Shown: positions 15,901-26,857, counted from the first letter of the stretch. The stretch is DNA of 36,634 nt from Mycobacterium sp. MFM001 (GCF_003402475.1 NZ_BFAB01000023.1:1-36634), one strand, 5' to 3'. Numbers and translations: made by a program. Notes: generated by a model from the letters alone, not told the origin.

Positions 15901-18900
15901 AAACAGGTGTCCAGCAGCGCCGGGTGCACCCCGTACGCGTCTTGCTGCGAGCGGATTTGACGCGGCAGCGCGACCTCGGCCAGCACGCTGTCGGCCCCCT
16001 CCTCGCCGGTGTGCACGACACCGAGAGCGGCGAACGCGGGACCGAACTGAACACCACGCTGGTCCAGCCGCGCCCGCACGTCGGCGCCGTCTTCGCGGCC
16101 CGGGTGCGCGGCGAGCAGCGCGGGGATATCCCGCGCGGGCGGCTGCTCGTCCTCCGCTGCGTGCAGGGTCGCGGCGGCGTGCCGCACTTGCTGACCGCCC
16201 GGATTTGTCTCCACGGTGAAATCGAGCACGCCCGGCGAGGACAACGACGCCGAGGCGCCGACCGTAGTCTGCTCATCCAGCCGCAGCGCCTGCTCGAAGC
16301 GGATGTCGCGGACCTCGGCGGCCTCGCCCAGCACCGCGCGCGCGGCCGCCAGCGCCATCTCGCAGTACGCCGCTCCGGGAAGCACGGCGATGTCGCGGAT
16401 CCGGTGGTCGCCCAGCCACGGCTGGGCGTCGGTGCCGACCTCGCCTTGCCACACGTGGCGCTCCGGTTCCTCGTGCAAGCGCACATGCGGGCCCAGCAGC
16501 GGATGCACGGAAACCGTGCAGCCCCCGTGTATTTGGGTTTCCTGGTTGTCGCGGCTCCACATCAGCGGACGGTGCGTCCACGTCGGCAGCGGCGCATCCA
16601 CCAGCCGCCCACCCGGGTACAGCACCGAAAAGTCCACCGCGGCGCCCGCACTGTGCAGTTCGGCCACGAAGCTGCGCAGCCCGTGCGGCAGGGCCTGCTC
16701 GCGGCGCATACCGGCCACGGCGGCCATTGGCATGTCGAGGCCACTGGCGGTCTGCTGGAGAGCGTGGGTGAGCAGCGGGTGCGGCGCCACCTCGGCGAAG
16801 ACTCGGTAGCCGTCCTCCAAAGCGGCCTGCACCGCCGCCGAGAACCGCACCATCCGGCGCATGTTGGCCGCCCAGTAGCGGGCGTTGCAGACCGGCTGCT
16901 CGCGCGGGTCGAACAACGTCGCCGAGTAGAACGGAACCTCCGGCGTCATCGGAGTGAGGTCTGCCAGTGCCGCGGTCAGGTCGTCGAGGATCGGGTCGAC
17001 CTGAGGCGAGTGGAAGGCGACGTCGGTGGGGACCTCGCGGGCCATCACGTCGCGCTGCTCCCAGGCCGCGACCAGGTCGCGAACCGTCGGTGCGGCGCCG
17101 GCGATCACCGTGGACTGCGGCGAGGCCACGATGGCCACCACGACGTCGTTGATGCCGCGGGCCGTCAACTCCGAAAGTACTTGCTGGGCCGGCAATTCCA
17201 CTGTTGCGGTGGCGCCGGTTCCCGCGACGCGGGACATCAGCTGCGAGCGCCGGCAGATCACCTTGAGCCCGTCTTCCAGCGACAGCGCGCCCGCGGCCAC
17301 CGCGGCCGCGGCCTCGCCGAGCGAATGCCCGACCACCGCGCCCGGGCGCACCCCGTACGCCTTGAGCGTCGCGGCCAGCGCGACCTGCATGGTGAACAGC
17401 GTCGGCTGAATCCGCTCCTGACCGGTCACCACCTCGGGGGCCGAGATCGCTTCGGTCACCGAGAATCCCGACTCGCGGGCAATGAACGGCTCGGCCTGCG
17501 CAACGGTGGCGGCAAACACCGGCTCGTCGGCGAGCAGCTGCGCGCCCATCCCCGCCCACTGCGAACCCTGCCCGGAGAACACCCACACCGCTCCGCGGTC
17601 GTCTTGTCCGACCGCGGCCTGATACGGGGTGTCGCCGTCGGCGACCTCGCGCAACGCTTGGACGAGCTCAGTCTGGTTGCTCGCAATGACGGTGGTGCGC
17701 ACCGGGCGCGGTGCACGTCGGCACGCCAACGTGTAGGCCAGGTCCGGCAACGCCACGTCGGCATGCGATTCCACCCAGTCGGCCAGCCGGCCGGCGGTGC
17801 GGCGCAGTTCGTCGGTGGAGGTGGAGGACACAGGGAACAGCAGCGACGATGTCGCTTCGGCCTTGGGTTGTGCAGCGGTTTCACGCGGCTCGGGGGGTTG
17901 CTCCACGATGGCGTGGGCGTTGGTGCCGGAGAACCCGTACGCGGACACCGCCGCCCGCCGCGGGGCCCCGCCGTTGCGTGGCCACGGCGTATTCTCTTGC
18001 GGCACAAAGAGCTTGGTGTCTATTTGGGTGAGCTCGTCGGGCAGTTGGGTGAAGTGCAGATTGCGTGGAATAACTCCATGCTGCAGAGCCAGGACGGTCT
18101 TCATCAAACCAAGCGTCCCGGCGGTGGACTGGTTGTGCCCGAAGTTGGTCTTCGCGGCGCCCAGCGCGCAGGGCCCGTCGATGCCGTAAACCTCGGCCAG
18201 GCTGGCGAATTCGATGGGGTCACCGGTCGGCGTACCGGTGCCGTGCGTCTCCACCATGGCCACGCTGGCCGCGTCCACGTTCGCCGCAGCCAGTGCGGCG
18301 CGATAGGCCGCGGCCTGCGCCGCCCGCGACGGCGAGGTGATGGTCGCCGTGCGGCCGTCGTTGTTCAGGGCCGTGCCGCGCACCACCGCCAAGACCCGGT
18401 CACCGTCGCGCAGTGCATCCGGCAGCCGCTTGAGCACCACCACCGCAGTGCCCTCGCCCGGCACGAACCCGTCGGCGGTGACGTCGAACGCATGGCAGCG
18501 TCCGGTCGGCGAAAGCATGCCGCCCGCCGACCCCGCGGAGAACTTCCGCGGATCCAGTGCCACCGCCGAACCGCCTGCCAGGGCGAGGTCGCATTCGCCG
18601 TCGTGCAGGCTGCGGCACGCCATGTGCACGGTGACCAGCCCAGCCGAGCATGCGGTGTCGACCGTGAGCGCGGGACCGTGCAGCCCGAGGGCGTAGGAGA
18701 CCCGCCCGGAGGCCATGCAGTAGCCGTTGCCGAGGAATCCGTAGGGCCCCTCCAACGCGTGGGCGTCGGCGGCGAGCAGTTGGTAGTCGTTGTGCCCCAA
18801 AGCCACGTACACACCGGTGCGTGAGCCGGCCAGCTTTGTCGGGTTGAGCCCCGCGTGCTCGACTGCCTCCCATGAGGTTTCCAGCAACAACCGGTGCTGC

Positions 18901-19232
18901 GGGTCGATCGCGGTGGCCTCCGCCTCGCTGATCCCGAAGAAATCGGCGTCGAAGCCGGCGACGTCGTCAAGGAAGGCGCCCCACTTCGACACCGACCGGC
19001 CCGGCACCCCGGGCTCGGGGTCGTAGTGTTCGTCGACGTCCCAACGGTCCGGCGGAACCTCGGTGACCAGGTCGTCGCCGCGCAGCAGCGCCTCCCACAG
19101 CAGCTCCGGGGAGTCGATACCGCCGGGAAGCCGGCACGCCATGCCGATGATGGCGACAGGAGTGACCGCGGTGGTGGAATCCGCTGACGCTGTGCCGTGT
19201 GCACCATCCTCGATCGCCCCGTACGAAACCAT
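12906..19232 (-). CDS. Mas/Pks5-like type I polyketide synthase (KS-AT-DH-ER-KR-ACP)
   Basis: This single-module, fully reducing synthase has 2108 residues, the same size class as mycobacterial Mas and Pks5. Visible landmarks: KS active-site Cys195 in DTACSAG; AT GQGSQWAGMG and Ser637 in GHSLGEA; DH His943 in GDHRIRDIAVLPG (the usual HxxxGxxxxP has Asp in place of Gly); ER nucleotide motif HSGTGGVGQA near 1562-1575; KR TGGLGGLG near 1770 and YAAANSW; ACP Ser2062 in LDSLGALEL. Mas-family enzymes act iteratively, extending a fatty acyl primer with methylmalonyl-CoA to methyl-branched chains. Primers usually come from a FAAL, and one lies at 21573. The start ATG has GAGGAGG 4 nt upstream. The stop codon touches an IS remnant, so the native 3' flank is lost. 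It is closest to the Pks5/Mas group by eye; the exact orthologue is not settled. Confidence 0.95.
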   Translation of the reverse strand: MVSYGAIEDGAHGTASADSTTAVTPVAIIGMACRLPGGIDSPELLWEALLRGDDLVTEVPPDRWDVDEHYDPEPGVPGRSVSKWGAFLDDVAGFDADFFGISEAEATAIDPQHRLLLETSWEAVEHAGLNPTKLAGSRTGVYVALGHNDYQLLAADAHALEGPYGFLGNGYCMASGRVSYALGLHGPALTVDTACSAGLVTVHMACRSLHDGECDLALAGGSAVALDPRKFSAGSAGGMLSPTGRCHAFDVTADGFVPGEGTAVVVLKRLPDALRDGDRVLAVVRGTALNNDGRTATITSPSRAAQAAAYRAALAAANVDAASVAMVETHGTGTPTGDPIEFASLAEVYGIDGPCALGAAKTNFGHNQSTAGTLGLMKTVLALQHGVIPRNLHFTQLPDELTQIDTKLFVPQENTPWPRNGGAPRRAAVSAYGFSGTNAHAIVEQPPEPRETAAQPKAEATSSLLFPVSSTSTDELRRTAGRLADWVESHADVALPDLAYTLACRRAPRPVRTTVIASNQTELVQALREVADGDTPYQAAVGQDDRGAVWVFSGQGSQWAGMGAQLLADEPVFAATVAQAEPFIARESGFSVTEAISAPEVVTGQERIQPTLFTMQVALAATLKAYGVRPGAVVGHSLGEAAAAVAAGALSLEDGLKVICRRSQLMSRVAGTGATATVELPAQQVLSELTARGINDVVVAIVASPQSTVIAGAAPTVRDLVAAWEQRDVMAREVPTDVAFHSPQVDPILDDLTAALADLTPMTPEVPFYSATLFDPREQPVCNARYWAANMRRMVRFSAAVQAALEDGYRVFAEVAPHPLLTHALQQTASGLDMPMAAVAGMRREQALPHGLRSFVAELHSAGAAVDFSVLYPGGRLVDAPLPTWTHRPLMWSRDNQETQIHGGCTVSVHPLLGPHVRLHEEPERHVWQGEVGTDAQPWLGDHRIRDIAVLPGAAYCEMALAAARAVLGEAAEVRDIRFEQALRLDEQTTVGASASLSSPGVLDFTVETNPGGQQVRHAAATLHAAEDEQPPARDIPALLAAHPGREDGADVRARLDQRGVQFGPAFAALGVVHTGEEGADSVLAEVALPRQIRSQQDAYGVHPALLDTCFQCIESHPGVKALSEEVLGLPQGARRIRVYGPVRNARYCYTVVNKADSTGVEADFELLDEHGAVLLTLQGARWGARASGNVQKERTLNERLLSLEWRLRELPEADTDDASSWLLISTTATADVVATRLTDALKNYGAQCTTMCWPPHADHESNRKQLQNQLSAGGFSGVVILTGPKNGDAVDHSPLLGREYVQHLVRVARQLPELPGESPRVYLVTRNAQVVLAGDRPNLEQAGLRGLMRVIGTEHPHLRASQIDVDDAVDAEQLARQLLVDSDEDETAWRNGAWYTARLSAAPLLPEDRKTTVANHECDGMRLQIRTSGDLESMELVARDRVSPGPGKIEVAVSASSINFADVLVAFGRYPAIEGHLPQLGTDFAGVVTAVGPDVTDHKVGDHVGGLSPDGCWGTFVTCDARLAVPLPDGLSDAQAAAVTTATATAWYGLHDLARITSGDKVLIHSGTGGVGQAAIAIARAAGAEIFATAGSEQRRQLLRDMGIEHVYDSRSLAFADGIRRDTDGYGVDIVLNSVTGAAQRAGLELLAYGGRFIEIGKRDIYGDTRLGLFPFRRNLAFYGVDLALMTATHPDRLRGVLERVYQLTADGTLPMPESTHYPLAEAPTAIRVMSAAEHIGKLVLDIPHTGHSRVVVPPEQVPVFRGDGAYVVTGGLGGLGLFLAEKMAAAGAGRIVLSSRSQPTPEAQQTIERIRALGADVVVENGDIAEAGTAQRLVTAATATGLPVRGVLHLAAVIEDATLTNITDELVERDWAPKVYGAWNLHTATAEQPLDWFCSFSSAAALVGSPGQGAYAAANSWLDAFTRWRRSQGLPATAIAWGAWAEIGRATDLAEGAAGMAIAPDEGAYALEALLRHDRAYSGYAPVTGAPWLAAFAERTPFAEVFRSMGQNAAGTSKFLAELEELPADEWPTRLRRMISDQVSLILRRSIDPDRPLSEYGLDSLGALELRTRIESETGIRINPADLTSIGTIRGLAGLLHEKLAPAGAA

Positions 19233-19479
19233 TCAGCCTCCTCACAGCAACGACTGCGCAGCCTTGTCCGATGCGTGGCTCGAGCCGTGGCGCTCCTTGA
19301 CCCCCCAGGGTGCCTACGTCATGCGTAATTGATGCCTCACCGGTGCCGGGCTTTGTGCACGTCAGCGGCGTAAGTGGCAGACGCGACGCTATTACGCACC
19401 TGCCGAAGATTTCGGTATTTGACAGAACCGTTATCCAGCCGTGATGTTTGCTCGGGCGGGCTGAATTTGCGGGCATGCG
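19233..19479 (-). promoter_or_regulatory. Upstream region of the PKS gene with candidate operators
   Basis: This 247-bp stretch separates the PKS start from the stop codon of htpG and must hold any dedicated PKS promoter. It contains a perfect palindrome CCGAA-GAT-TTCGG at 19403-19415 and a widely spaced inverted pair TGCGTAAT (19322-19329) / ATTACGCA (19391-19398). A strong RBS, GAGGAGG, occupies 19237-19243. I could not identify a convincing -35/-10 pair on the minus strand. The operator calls rest on symmetry only. Confidence 0.4.
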
Positions 19480-21408
<1,929 letters not shown>

Positions 21409-21572
21409 GTGACTTCCGTTCTACAACACAACTTTCCACTACCAGATGCCAGCCAAAATAATACCGAGGACGTCGCGGCATCGGTGCCCTGACCTGGGGA
21501 GGCGTGTGGACGGGGCGCCTCTGAGAACTTAGATGAACTTTTCGACCGTATGGCGGCCACGGTCGCGGTAAC
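21409..21572. promoter_or_regulatory. Divergent intergenic region between htpG and the FAAL gene
   Basis: This stretch of 164 bp must contain the promoters of both htpG (minus) and the FAAL (plus). It is AT-richer near 21421-21466 on the htpG side. I see no clear HrcA (CIRCE) or HspR (HAIR) operator and no convincing promoter pair. Confidence 0.35.
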
Positions 21573-23318
21573 GTGACGCCCGTGGTGGAGACCGTTTTGG
21601 ACCTGCTGCGCGAGCGCGCCGGTCTGCAGGCCGATGACACGGCAGTGACGTATATCGACTACGAGCAGGACTGGTCCGGGGTCGCGGAAACCCTGACGTG
21701 GGCGCAGCTGTATCGGAGGACGCTCAATGTCGCCCGTGAGCTCGAACCGCTCGGCTCGACGGGTGACCGCGCTCTCGTCATCGCGCCGCAGGGCCTGGAA
21801 TACATCGTCGCGTTTCTCGGCGCATTGCAGGCGGGACAGATCGCGGTCCCCCTTTCGGTTCCGCTCGGCGGCGTCAGCGACGAGCGGGTGAGTTCGGTGC
21901 TGCGCGACGCGTCGCCGTCGGTCATTCTCACGACATCCGCGATCGCAGGCACCGTCGCCCAGTACGTCAAGTCAGAGGGCGGCGGATCCGCTCCGTCGAT
22001 CGTGGAAGTCGACTCGCTGGATCTGGATGCGCGAGGCTCGTCGGGCCAGGGCCTCGAAAACCACCCGAGCACAGCGTATTTGCAATACACGTCGGGGTCG
22101 ACACGCGTGCCGGCGGGCGTCGTGATGTCGCATCGCAATATCCTGGCCAACTTCGAACAGCTGATGGCCGACTACTTTCCGCAGTACGGAGGGTTCCCGC
22201 CGTCGGAAACCACGATTGTGTCGTGGCTGCCCTTCTATCACGACATGGGTTTGTATCTGGGAATTTGCGCGCCGATCATGACCGGCAAGCCTGCTGTGCT
22301 GATGAGCCCGGTGGCCTTCCTGCAGCGGCCGGCCCGCTGGATGCAGTTGATAGCAAGCAACTCCCGCGCCTATTCGGCCGCGCCGAACTTCGCGTTCGAG
22401 CTGGCGGCGCGCAAGACGTCGGACGAGGACATGGCCGGGTTCGATCTGTCCGACGTCCTTGTGATCGCCACCGGCAGTGAACGGGTACACCCGGCCACGC
22501 TGCGGCGCTTCACTCAACGGTTTGCCAAGTTCAACCTGCGCGAGGAAGTGATCCGTCCGTCGTACGGACTCGCGGAAGCAACGGTGTACGTGGCCACGCC
22601 GACGGCTACCGAGCCGGCGACCATCGTGCGTTTCGAATCGGAAAAGCTGACCGCCGGCAAGGCCGAGCGCTGCGAAAGCGGCAGCGGGACACCGCTTTTC
22701 AGCTACGGGGTGCCGCGGTCGCCGATGGTCCGCATCGTGGACCCCGACACGCGTGTCGAGTGCCCGGCGGGAACGGTCGGTGAGGTCTGGGTGCACGGCG
22801 ACAACGTCGCGATGGGTTATTGGCAAAAGCCGCAGGAGACCGAAAGCACTTTCGGCGCAACGCTTGTCGCTCCCTCGGAGGGCACGCCCGAGGGGCCCTG
22901 GCTGCGGACCGGCGACTCGGGCTTCCTCTTCGACGACGAGCTGTTCATCATCGGCCGCATCAAGGACCTTCTGATCGTCTACGGGCGCAACCACTCTCCC
23001 GACGACATCGAGGCCACCGTCCAGGAGATCAGCGGGGGACGCTGCGCGGCGATCGCTGTTCCCGACGAGCACACCGAGAAGCTGGTCGTGATCATCGAAG
23101 CCAAGAAGCGGGGAGACTCCGAGGAGGAAGCGGCAGCCAAGCTGGCGGCCGTCAAAGGCGAAGTCACTTCGGCGATCTCCAACGTGCACGGCCTGGCCGT
23201 CGCGGATCTGGTTCTGGTGCCGCCCGGTTCGATACCGATCACAACGAGCGGCAAGGTTCGGCGGGCATCCTGTGTCGAGCAGTATCGGCAGGGTCAGTTC
23301 GCCCGCGTGGACGCTTGA
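21573..23318 (+). CDS. Fatty-acyl-AMP ligase (FAAL), FadD24/FadD28 type
   Basis: A 581-residue ANL-superfamily enzyme. The P-loop-like motif reads QYTSGSTRVPAGVVMSH (about 171-187) and WLPFYHDMG (about 222-230) is the mycobacterial FAAL form. The FAAL-specific insertion is present (EKLTAGKAERCESGSGTPLF, about 355-374); this insertion blocks CoA use, so the acyl-AMP is passed to a PKS or NRPS carrier. Later come TGDSGFLFDDELFIIGRIKDLLI and a C-terminal TSGKVRR with the catalytic Lys. The start is GTG at 21573; no strong RBS is visible, and a GTG three codons downstream is an alternative. The likely partner is the Mas-like PKS at 12906-19232 or the starter C domain at 35348. The exact FadD number cannot be assigned by eye. 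Confidence 0.9.
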   Translation: MTPVVETVLDLLRERAGLQADDTAVTYIDYEQDWSGVAETLTWAQLYRRTLNVARELEPLGSTGDRALVIAPQGLEYIVAFLGALQAGQIAVPLSVPLGGVSDERVSSVLRDASPSVILTTSAIAGTVAQYVKSEGGGSAPSIVEVDSLDLDARGSSGQGLENHPSTAYLQYTSGSTRVPAGVVMSHRNILANFEQLMADYFPQYGGFPPSETTIVSWLPFYHDMGLYLGICAPIMTGKPAVLMSPVAFLQRPARWMQLIASNSRAYSAAPNFAFELAARKTSDEDMAGFDLSDVLVIATGSERVHPATLRRFTQRFAKFNLREEVIRPSYGLAEATVYVATPTATEPATIVRFESEKLTAGKAERCESGSGTPLFSYGVPRSPMVRIVDPDTRVECPAGTVGEVWVHGDNVAMGYWQKPQETESTFGATLVAPSEGTPEGPWLRTGDSGFLFDDELFIIGRIKDLLIVYGRNHSPDDIEATVQEISGGRCAAIAVPDEHTEKLVVIIEAKKRGDSEEEAAAKLAAVKGEVTSAISNVHGLAVADLVLVPPGSIPITTSGKVRRASCVEQYRQGQFARVDA

Positions 23319-23322
23319 GTGG

Positions 23323-24780
23323 TTAGCCGCCGCGGGCTTCGATCATTGCCGAGCGGTTGATTTTGGTGGCGGCGGTGCGGGGGATCTCGTCGACGAACTC
23401 GACCGTCTTGGGCACTTTGTAGGCGGCGAGGCGGGTCTTCGCGAAGTCGATCACCTGCTGCTCGGTCAGCGGCGGCCTGGCTTGCACGACGGCGTGCACC
23501 CGTCGGCCCCACTGCGAATCGGAGAGCCCGATCACGACGACGTCTTCGATCTGGTTGTGTTCGGCGAGCGCGCATTCCACTTCTGCCGGAAAGACATTGG
23601 CGCCGCCGGTGATGATCATGTCGGCGCGGCGGTCGGCGACGTAAAGGTAGCCGTCGGCGTCGAGGTGGCCGAGGTCGCCGGCGGACCGGAACCCGTCGGG
23701 TGTCGACGGCAGCGCCGGCGCCCCGCCCAGGTAGCGGTAGCCGGCGCTCATCGGGGCCCGCAGGTAGATTTCGCCGAGTTCGCCGGGCGGCAGCGGGTTG
23801 CCCTGCGGGTCGAGGATCCGGATTTCGGTGTCGCGGAAGCCGCGTCCGACACTGCCGGGGTGGGTCAGCCACTCGTCGCCGCGTAACGCGGTGAGCCCGA
23901 GGTTCTCGGTCATCCCGTAGGCCATCACGATCTGTTCGGGGGACAGCAGATTGAACCAGGTGTGCATCAGCGCGTGCGGCATCACCGCGGCGCCCGCCAA
24001 AATCCATACCACGCTGGACAGGTCGCGGCTTTCTATGCCGGGCAGCGCGGCGATGCGGCTCAGCATCGTCGGCGTGGCGGTGAAGTTGGTGATCCGATAG
24101 CGCTCGACCGCATTGACAACCATTGCGGCGTCGAACTTTTCGAGTACCAGCAGCCGGTCGCCGCCCAGCAGGTTGTTCAGCGGGGCGAAGCCGTTGGTGT
24201 GATACATCGGTCCGGGCACCAGGATGGTCTGCGGCTGCGTTACTTGTGTCCAGGCCGCCAGAAACGGCATGGACAGCAGCGGCGTCCACAGCGCCGGCGT
24301 CAGGTTGAGGATCACCTTGGGCAGGCCGGTCGATCCGCTGCTGCAGATGCCGTTGACGGTGGGGGAGACGACGGTGGGCAGCGGCTCGGCCGACTGGCCG
24401 TGGGCTTTGTCCGCCAGAGCTGCCTTGCCCTGTTCGTCGACGACGACGGCTGGGTCGATCACGCCGAGCACCCGGGAGCGCTCCCAGTCGGGCAGATCCC
24501 AGCGCATCGGCACCGGGACCGCGCCGATCTTCCAGCAGCCCAGCGCCGCCAGAATGAGCTCCTGGGAATTGGGAATCGCCAGCGCGACAAGCGAACCGGC
24601 ATCGGCACCGGCGGCTGCCAGCGCCCGGCCCCACTGGTTGGCCCGCGCGTCGAGTTCGGTGAAGGTGAGTGTGCGCGCTGTGCCGTCGGGCGCCAGCGTC
24701 GTCACGGCAGACTGGTCGCCGAGCTCCTCCGCGAGCTGCTGTAGCCGCAGCCCAAACGGGACTCCTTCGTCCTGGCTCAT
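23323..24780 (-). CDS. Acyl-CoA synthetase (FadD-like, class I adenylate-forming)
   Basis: This 485-residue ANL enzyme has ICSSGSTGLPKV (about 151-162), YGMTENLG, the hinge region DLGHLDADGYLYVADRRADMIITGG, and the C-terminal catalytic lysine in TAATKINRSAM. It lacks the FAAL insertion, so it should form acyl-CoA via acyl-AMP. It is the last gene of a five-gene operon: its ATG overlaps the TGA of the preceding ACAD gene by 4 nt (ATGA at 24777-24780). It would activate the carboxylic acid that the four dehydrogenases then oxidise. The substrate is unknown; it is somewhat short for a long-chain FadD, which fits a short or medium branched or cyclic acid. It converges on the FAAL with 4 nt between stop codons. 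Confidence 0.9.
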   Translation of the reverse strand: MSQDEGVPFGLRLQQLAEELGDQSAVTTLAPDGTARTLTFTELDARANQWGRALAAAGADAGSLVALAIPNSQELILAALGCWKIGAVPVPMRWDLPDWERSRVLGVIDPAVVVDEQGKAALADKAHGQSAEPLPTVVSPTVNGICSSGSTGLPKVILNLTPALWTPLLSMPFLAAWTQVTQPQTILVPGPMYHTNGFAPLNNLLGGDRLLVLEKFDAAMVVNAVERYRITNFTATPTMLSRIAALPGIESRDLSSVVWILAGAAVMPHALMHTWFNLLSPEQIVMAYGMTENLGLTALRGDEWLTHPGSVGRGFRDTEIRILDPQGNPLPPGELGEIYLRAPMSAGYRYLGGAPALPSTPDGFRSAGDLGHLDADGYLYVADRRADMIITGGANVFPAEVECALAEHNQIEDVVVIGLSDSQWGRRVHAVVQARPPLTEQQVIDFAKTRLAAYKVPKTVEFVDEIPRTAATKINRSAMIEARGG

Positions 24781-25706
24781 GCCGGCACAGTGAACAGCGT
24801 TTCCAGGTCACCGCTGCGCACGTCGGGCATCAACCGCAGCGCAAGCACTTCGGTGCTCACCGGCAACCGGATGAGTGGCTGGGTGTGGCGGTCGAGCACG
24901 CTGACGTCGGACTCGTCGCAGAAACCCAGCGCGCCGAGCAACTGGTGCGAGGTGCGCAGCACGTGGCGCGCGGTGTCGGCGGCCTTGAGCCGTAGCATCG
25001 TTGCATCCGCCGAGCGTACCTGTGCCGGTACCGAATTCATCCGCCAGATGGTGTATTTGGCGAGTTCGTCGAGCCCGCGGGCGGCGACCGAGGCGTCGGC
25101 GATCGTGAAGCGGACGGCCTGGAAGTCGGCCAGCGGCTTGCCGAACTGGATCCGGCTGCGGACATGCTCGCAGGTGATGTCCAGTAGCTGCTGGACGGCG
25201 CCGAGGATCCGCCACGACCCGAGCACCAGGTGTAAGTCGACGTCGGCGGCCGGCACGGTGCCGTCGGGTTCGCTGAGCGTGGCCGGCACCAGAAACGGCC
25301 CGAGCTTGGCATTGGTGCGCGACGACGGTTGCGGTCGGTAGCGGGTGCCGTCCAGGTCGGCGGCGATCCACTCACCCGGCAGGTCACCGTGGTCGATCCG
25401 CGGTGCCTGGGGGTTGACCAGGGCCAGCCGTGCGCCGTCGACGGCCAGCAGTTCCTCGACCAGCGGGTAGGGCAGCGCGGCGGCGCCGGCGGCGCGGCAG
25501 AGCACGGCGGCGGCGAGCAGGTCGTCGGGTCCGGAGCGGACGTCGAGGTCGAAGGCGCCGACGTCGACGAGTGCTTTTCGCGCGTTGGTGCGGACGTCGT
25601 CGTCGGTCTCGGCGCGCAATGCCGCCTGTGGGCCGCCGAACCGTGTCAGCCGCTTGGCCGCGACAGCGGCAAACTCGTTAATGTCGTCCGGCAGAGCGGT
25701 ATTCAC
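24777..25706 (-). CDS. Acyl-CoA dehydrogenase-like protein, short beta-type subunit
   Basis: The product has 309 residues, well below the usual 380-400 of acyl-CoA dehydrogenases. It keeps the C-terminal four-helix domain (HVRSRIQFGKPLADFQAVRF, about 181-200, then a helical bundle) but lacks the EPEAGSD flavin/substrate loop and the C-terminal GTSEIQR-type motif. Mycobacterial ACADs often form alpha2-beta2 tetramers in which one subunit is shortened and has lost catalytic residues; this protein fits that beta role, with the next gene upstream (25703-26857) as the likely partner. Its GTG start overlaps the TGA of that gene (GTGA). Confidence 0.85.
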   Translation of the reverse strand: MNTALPDDINEFAAVAAKRLTRFGGPQAALRAETDDDVRTNARKALVDVGAFDLDVRSGPDDLLAAAVLCRAAGAAALPYPLVEELLAVDGARLALVNPQAPRIDHGDLPGEWIAADLDGTRYRPQPSSRTNAKLGPFLVPATLSEPDGTVPAADVDLHLVLGSWRILGAVQQLLDITCEHVRSRIQFGKPLADFQAVRFTIADASVAARGLDELAKYTIWRMNSVPAQVRSADATMLRLKAADTARHVLRTSHQLLGALGFCDESDVSVLDRHTQPLIRLPVSTEVLALRLMPDVRSGDLETLFTVPA

Positions 25707-26857
25707 CGGTGATCTCCTAATACGTTGCGGGCGACCAGCATTCGCTGCACTTCGATGGTGCCCGACGCCACGGTGGCCGCCTGGGCGTAGCGCCAGTGGT
25801 CCTCGGCGGCGCCGTGCAGCGGCGCTGTGGTGCCGCTGTCCAACGCCGTGGGACCGAGCACGTCGAACAGCAGCTCGGCGACCTGCTGGTCGCAGGTGGT
25901 GGTGGCGATGCGGGCGGCGCTGGCCGCTGCGCCGGCCGCGGGGTCGTCCTGCAACGACACCGCCCGATAGGCCAGCAGCCGGGCAACCCGCAGGTCGATC
26001 AGCGCTTTGACCCAGCGCGTGCGGATGGATTCGGGGAGCCGGTCCCAGTCGTCGCCGAGTTCGGTCTGCATCCGGTGGAGCAGCGATTCGCAGCGGGCAT
26101 AGCGGGCGATGCCTACCCGCTCGAATGCCAGCGCCTCACGCATCACCCGCCAGCCGTCGCCGACCTCACCCAGCACCTCGTGGCGGGATACGTGGACGTC
26201 GTCGAGGAACACCTCGTTGAGGTGATGCGGCCCGAGCATCGAGCGGATCGGTCGCACGGTGATGCCCGGCCGGTCCATCGGGACGAGAAACAGGGTGAGC
26301 CGCTTGGGTTTCGGGGCGTCCGGGTCTGTGCACGCCGCCAGCACACACCAGGAGGCCATCTGCGCGTACGACGTCCACACCTTCTGTCCGGTGACCCGCC
26401 AGCCGTCGCCGTCGGGCACCGCCCGAGTACGCAGCGACGCCAGGTCGGTGCCGGCCTCGGGTTCGGAAAACCCTTGGCACCAGATCACTTCGCCGGCAGC
26501 GATGGCCGACAGATGGCGTTGCTTTTGCTCCGGCGTCCCGTAACGCATCAGCGCAGGGCCGACCCAGTTGATGCCCATGTACTGCGCGCCGCGCGGCTCG
26601 TGGTGGGCCCACATCTCCTCGCGCAGCACGGTCTGCTGCCAGATCGAGCCGCCACCACCGCCGTGTTCTTTCGGCCAGGCCAGTGCCAGCAGCCCGTCGG
26701 AGGCGAGCAGCTTGCAGAACGATTCGGTGGTTGTCAGATCGCGCGGGTCGTCGGTGCAGGCACCCAGAAAACCCTCGGGGATGTGCGTGGAAATCAAGTC
26801 TCGCAGTCGCTTTCGCAATGCGGCGGCGTCGGGGCCGAGGTCGTAATCCATCGTCAT
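25703..26857 (-). CDS. Acyl-CoA dehydrogenase (FadE-like, alpha-type subunit)
   Basis: 384 residues. The FAD/substrate motif QGFSEPEAGTDLASLRT lies near residue 128-144, followed by GQKVWTSYA, and the C-terminus has GTIEVQRMLVARNVLG. Expected reaction: alpha,beta-dehydrogenation of an acyl-CoA with FAD. The start chosen is ATG 26857, which overlaps the preceding stop as ATGA; an in-frame extension to 27013 would run deep into the neighbouring ACAD gene and is rejected. It probably pairs with the 309-residue beta-type protein immediately downstream. The fully aligned catalytic base cannot be assigned by eye; the usual Glu before GT in the C-terminal motif is Ser here. Confidence 0.9.
   Translation of the reverse strand: MTMDYDLGPDAAALRKRLRDLISTHIPEGFLGACTDDPRDLTTTESFCKLLASDGLLALAWPKEHGGGGGSIWQQTVLREEMWAHHEPRGAQYMGINWVGPALMRYGTPEQKQRHLSAIAAGEVIWCQGFSEPEAGTDLASLRTRAVPDGDGWRVTGQKVWTSYAQMASWCVLAACTDPDAPKPKRLTLFLVPMDRPGITVRPIRSMLGPHHLNEVFLDDVHVSRHEVLGEVGDGWRVMREALAFERVGIARYARCESLLHRMQTELGDDWDRLPESIRTRWVKALIDLRVARLLAYRAVSLQDDPAAGAAASAARIATTTCDQQVAELLFDVLGPTALDSGTTAPLHGAAEDHWRYAQAATVASGTIEVQRMLVARNVLGDHR

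Noticed and set aside
14412..18824. A 1470-codon open frame on the plus strand opposite the PKS gene
   Set aside because: It is antisense to a complete PKS with all active-site motifs; its translation is Arg/Gly/His-rich with no domain. It is an artefact of high GC at third codon positions. The long minus-strand frames opposite the NRPS and the CoA-transferase are the same.
19419..19447. Sigma70-like promoter TTGACA-N17-TGATGT on the plus strand
   Set aside because: It points into the 3' end of htpG on the opposite strand and no plus-strand gene follows. An antisense transcript is possible, but nothing else supports it.
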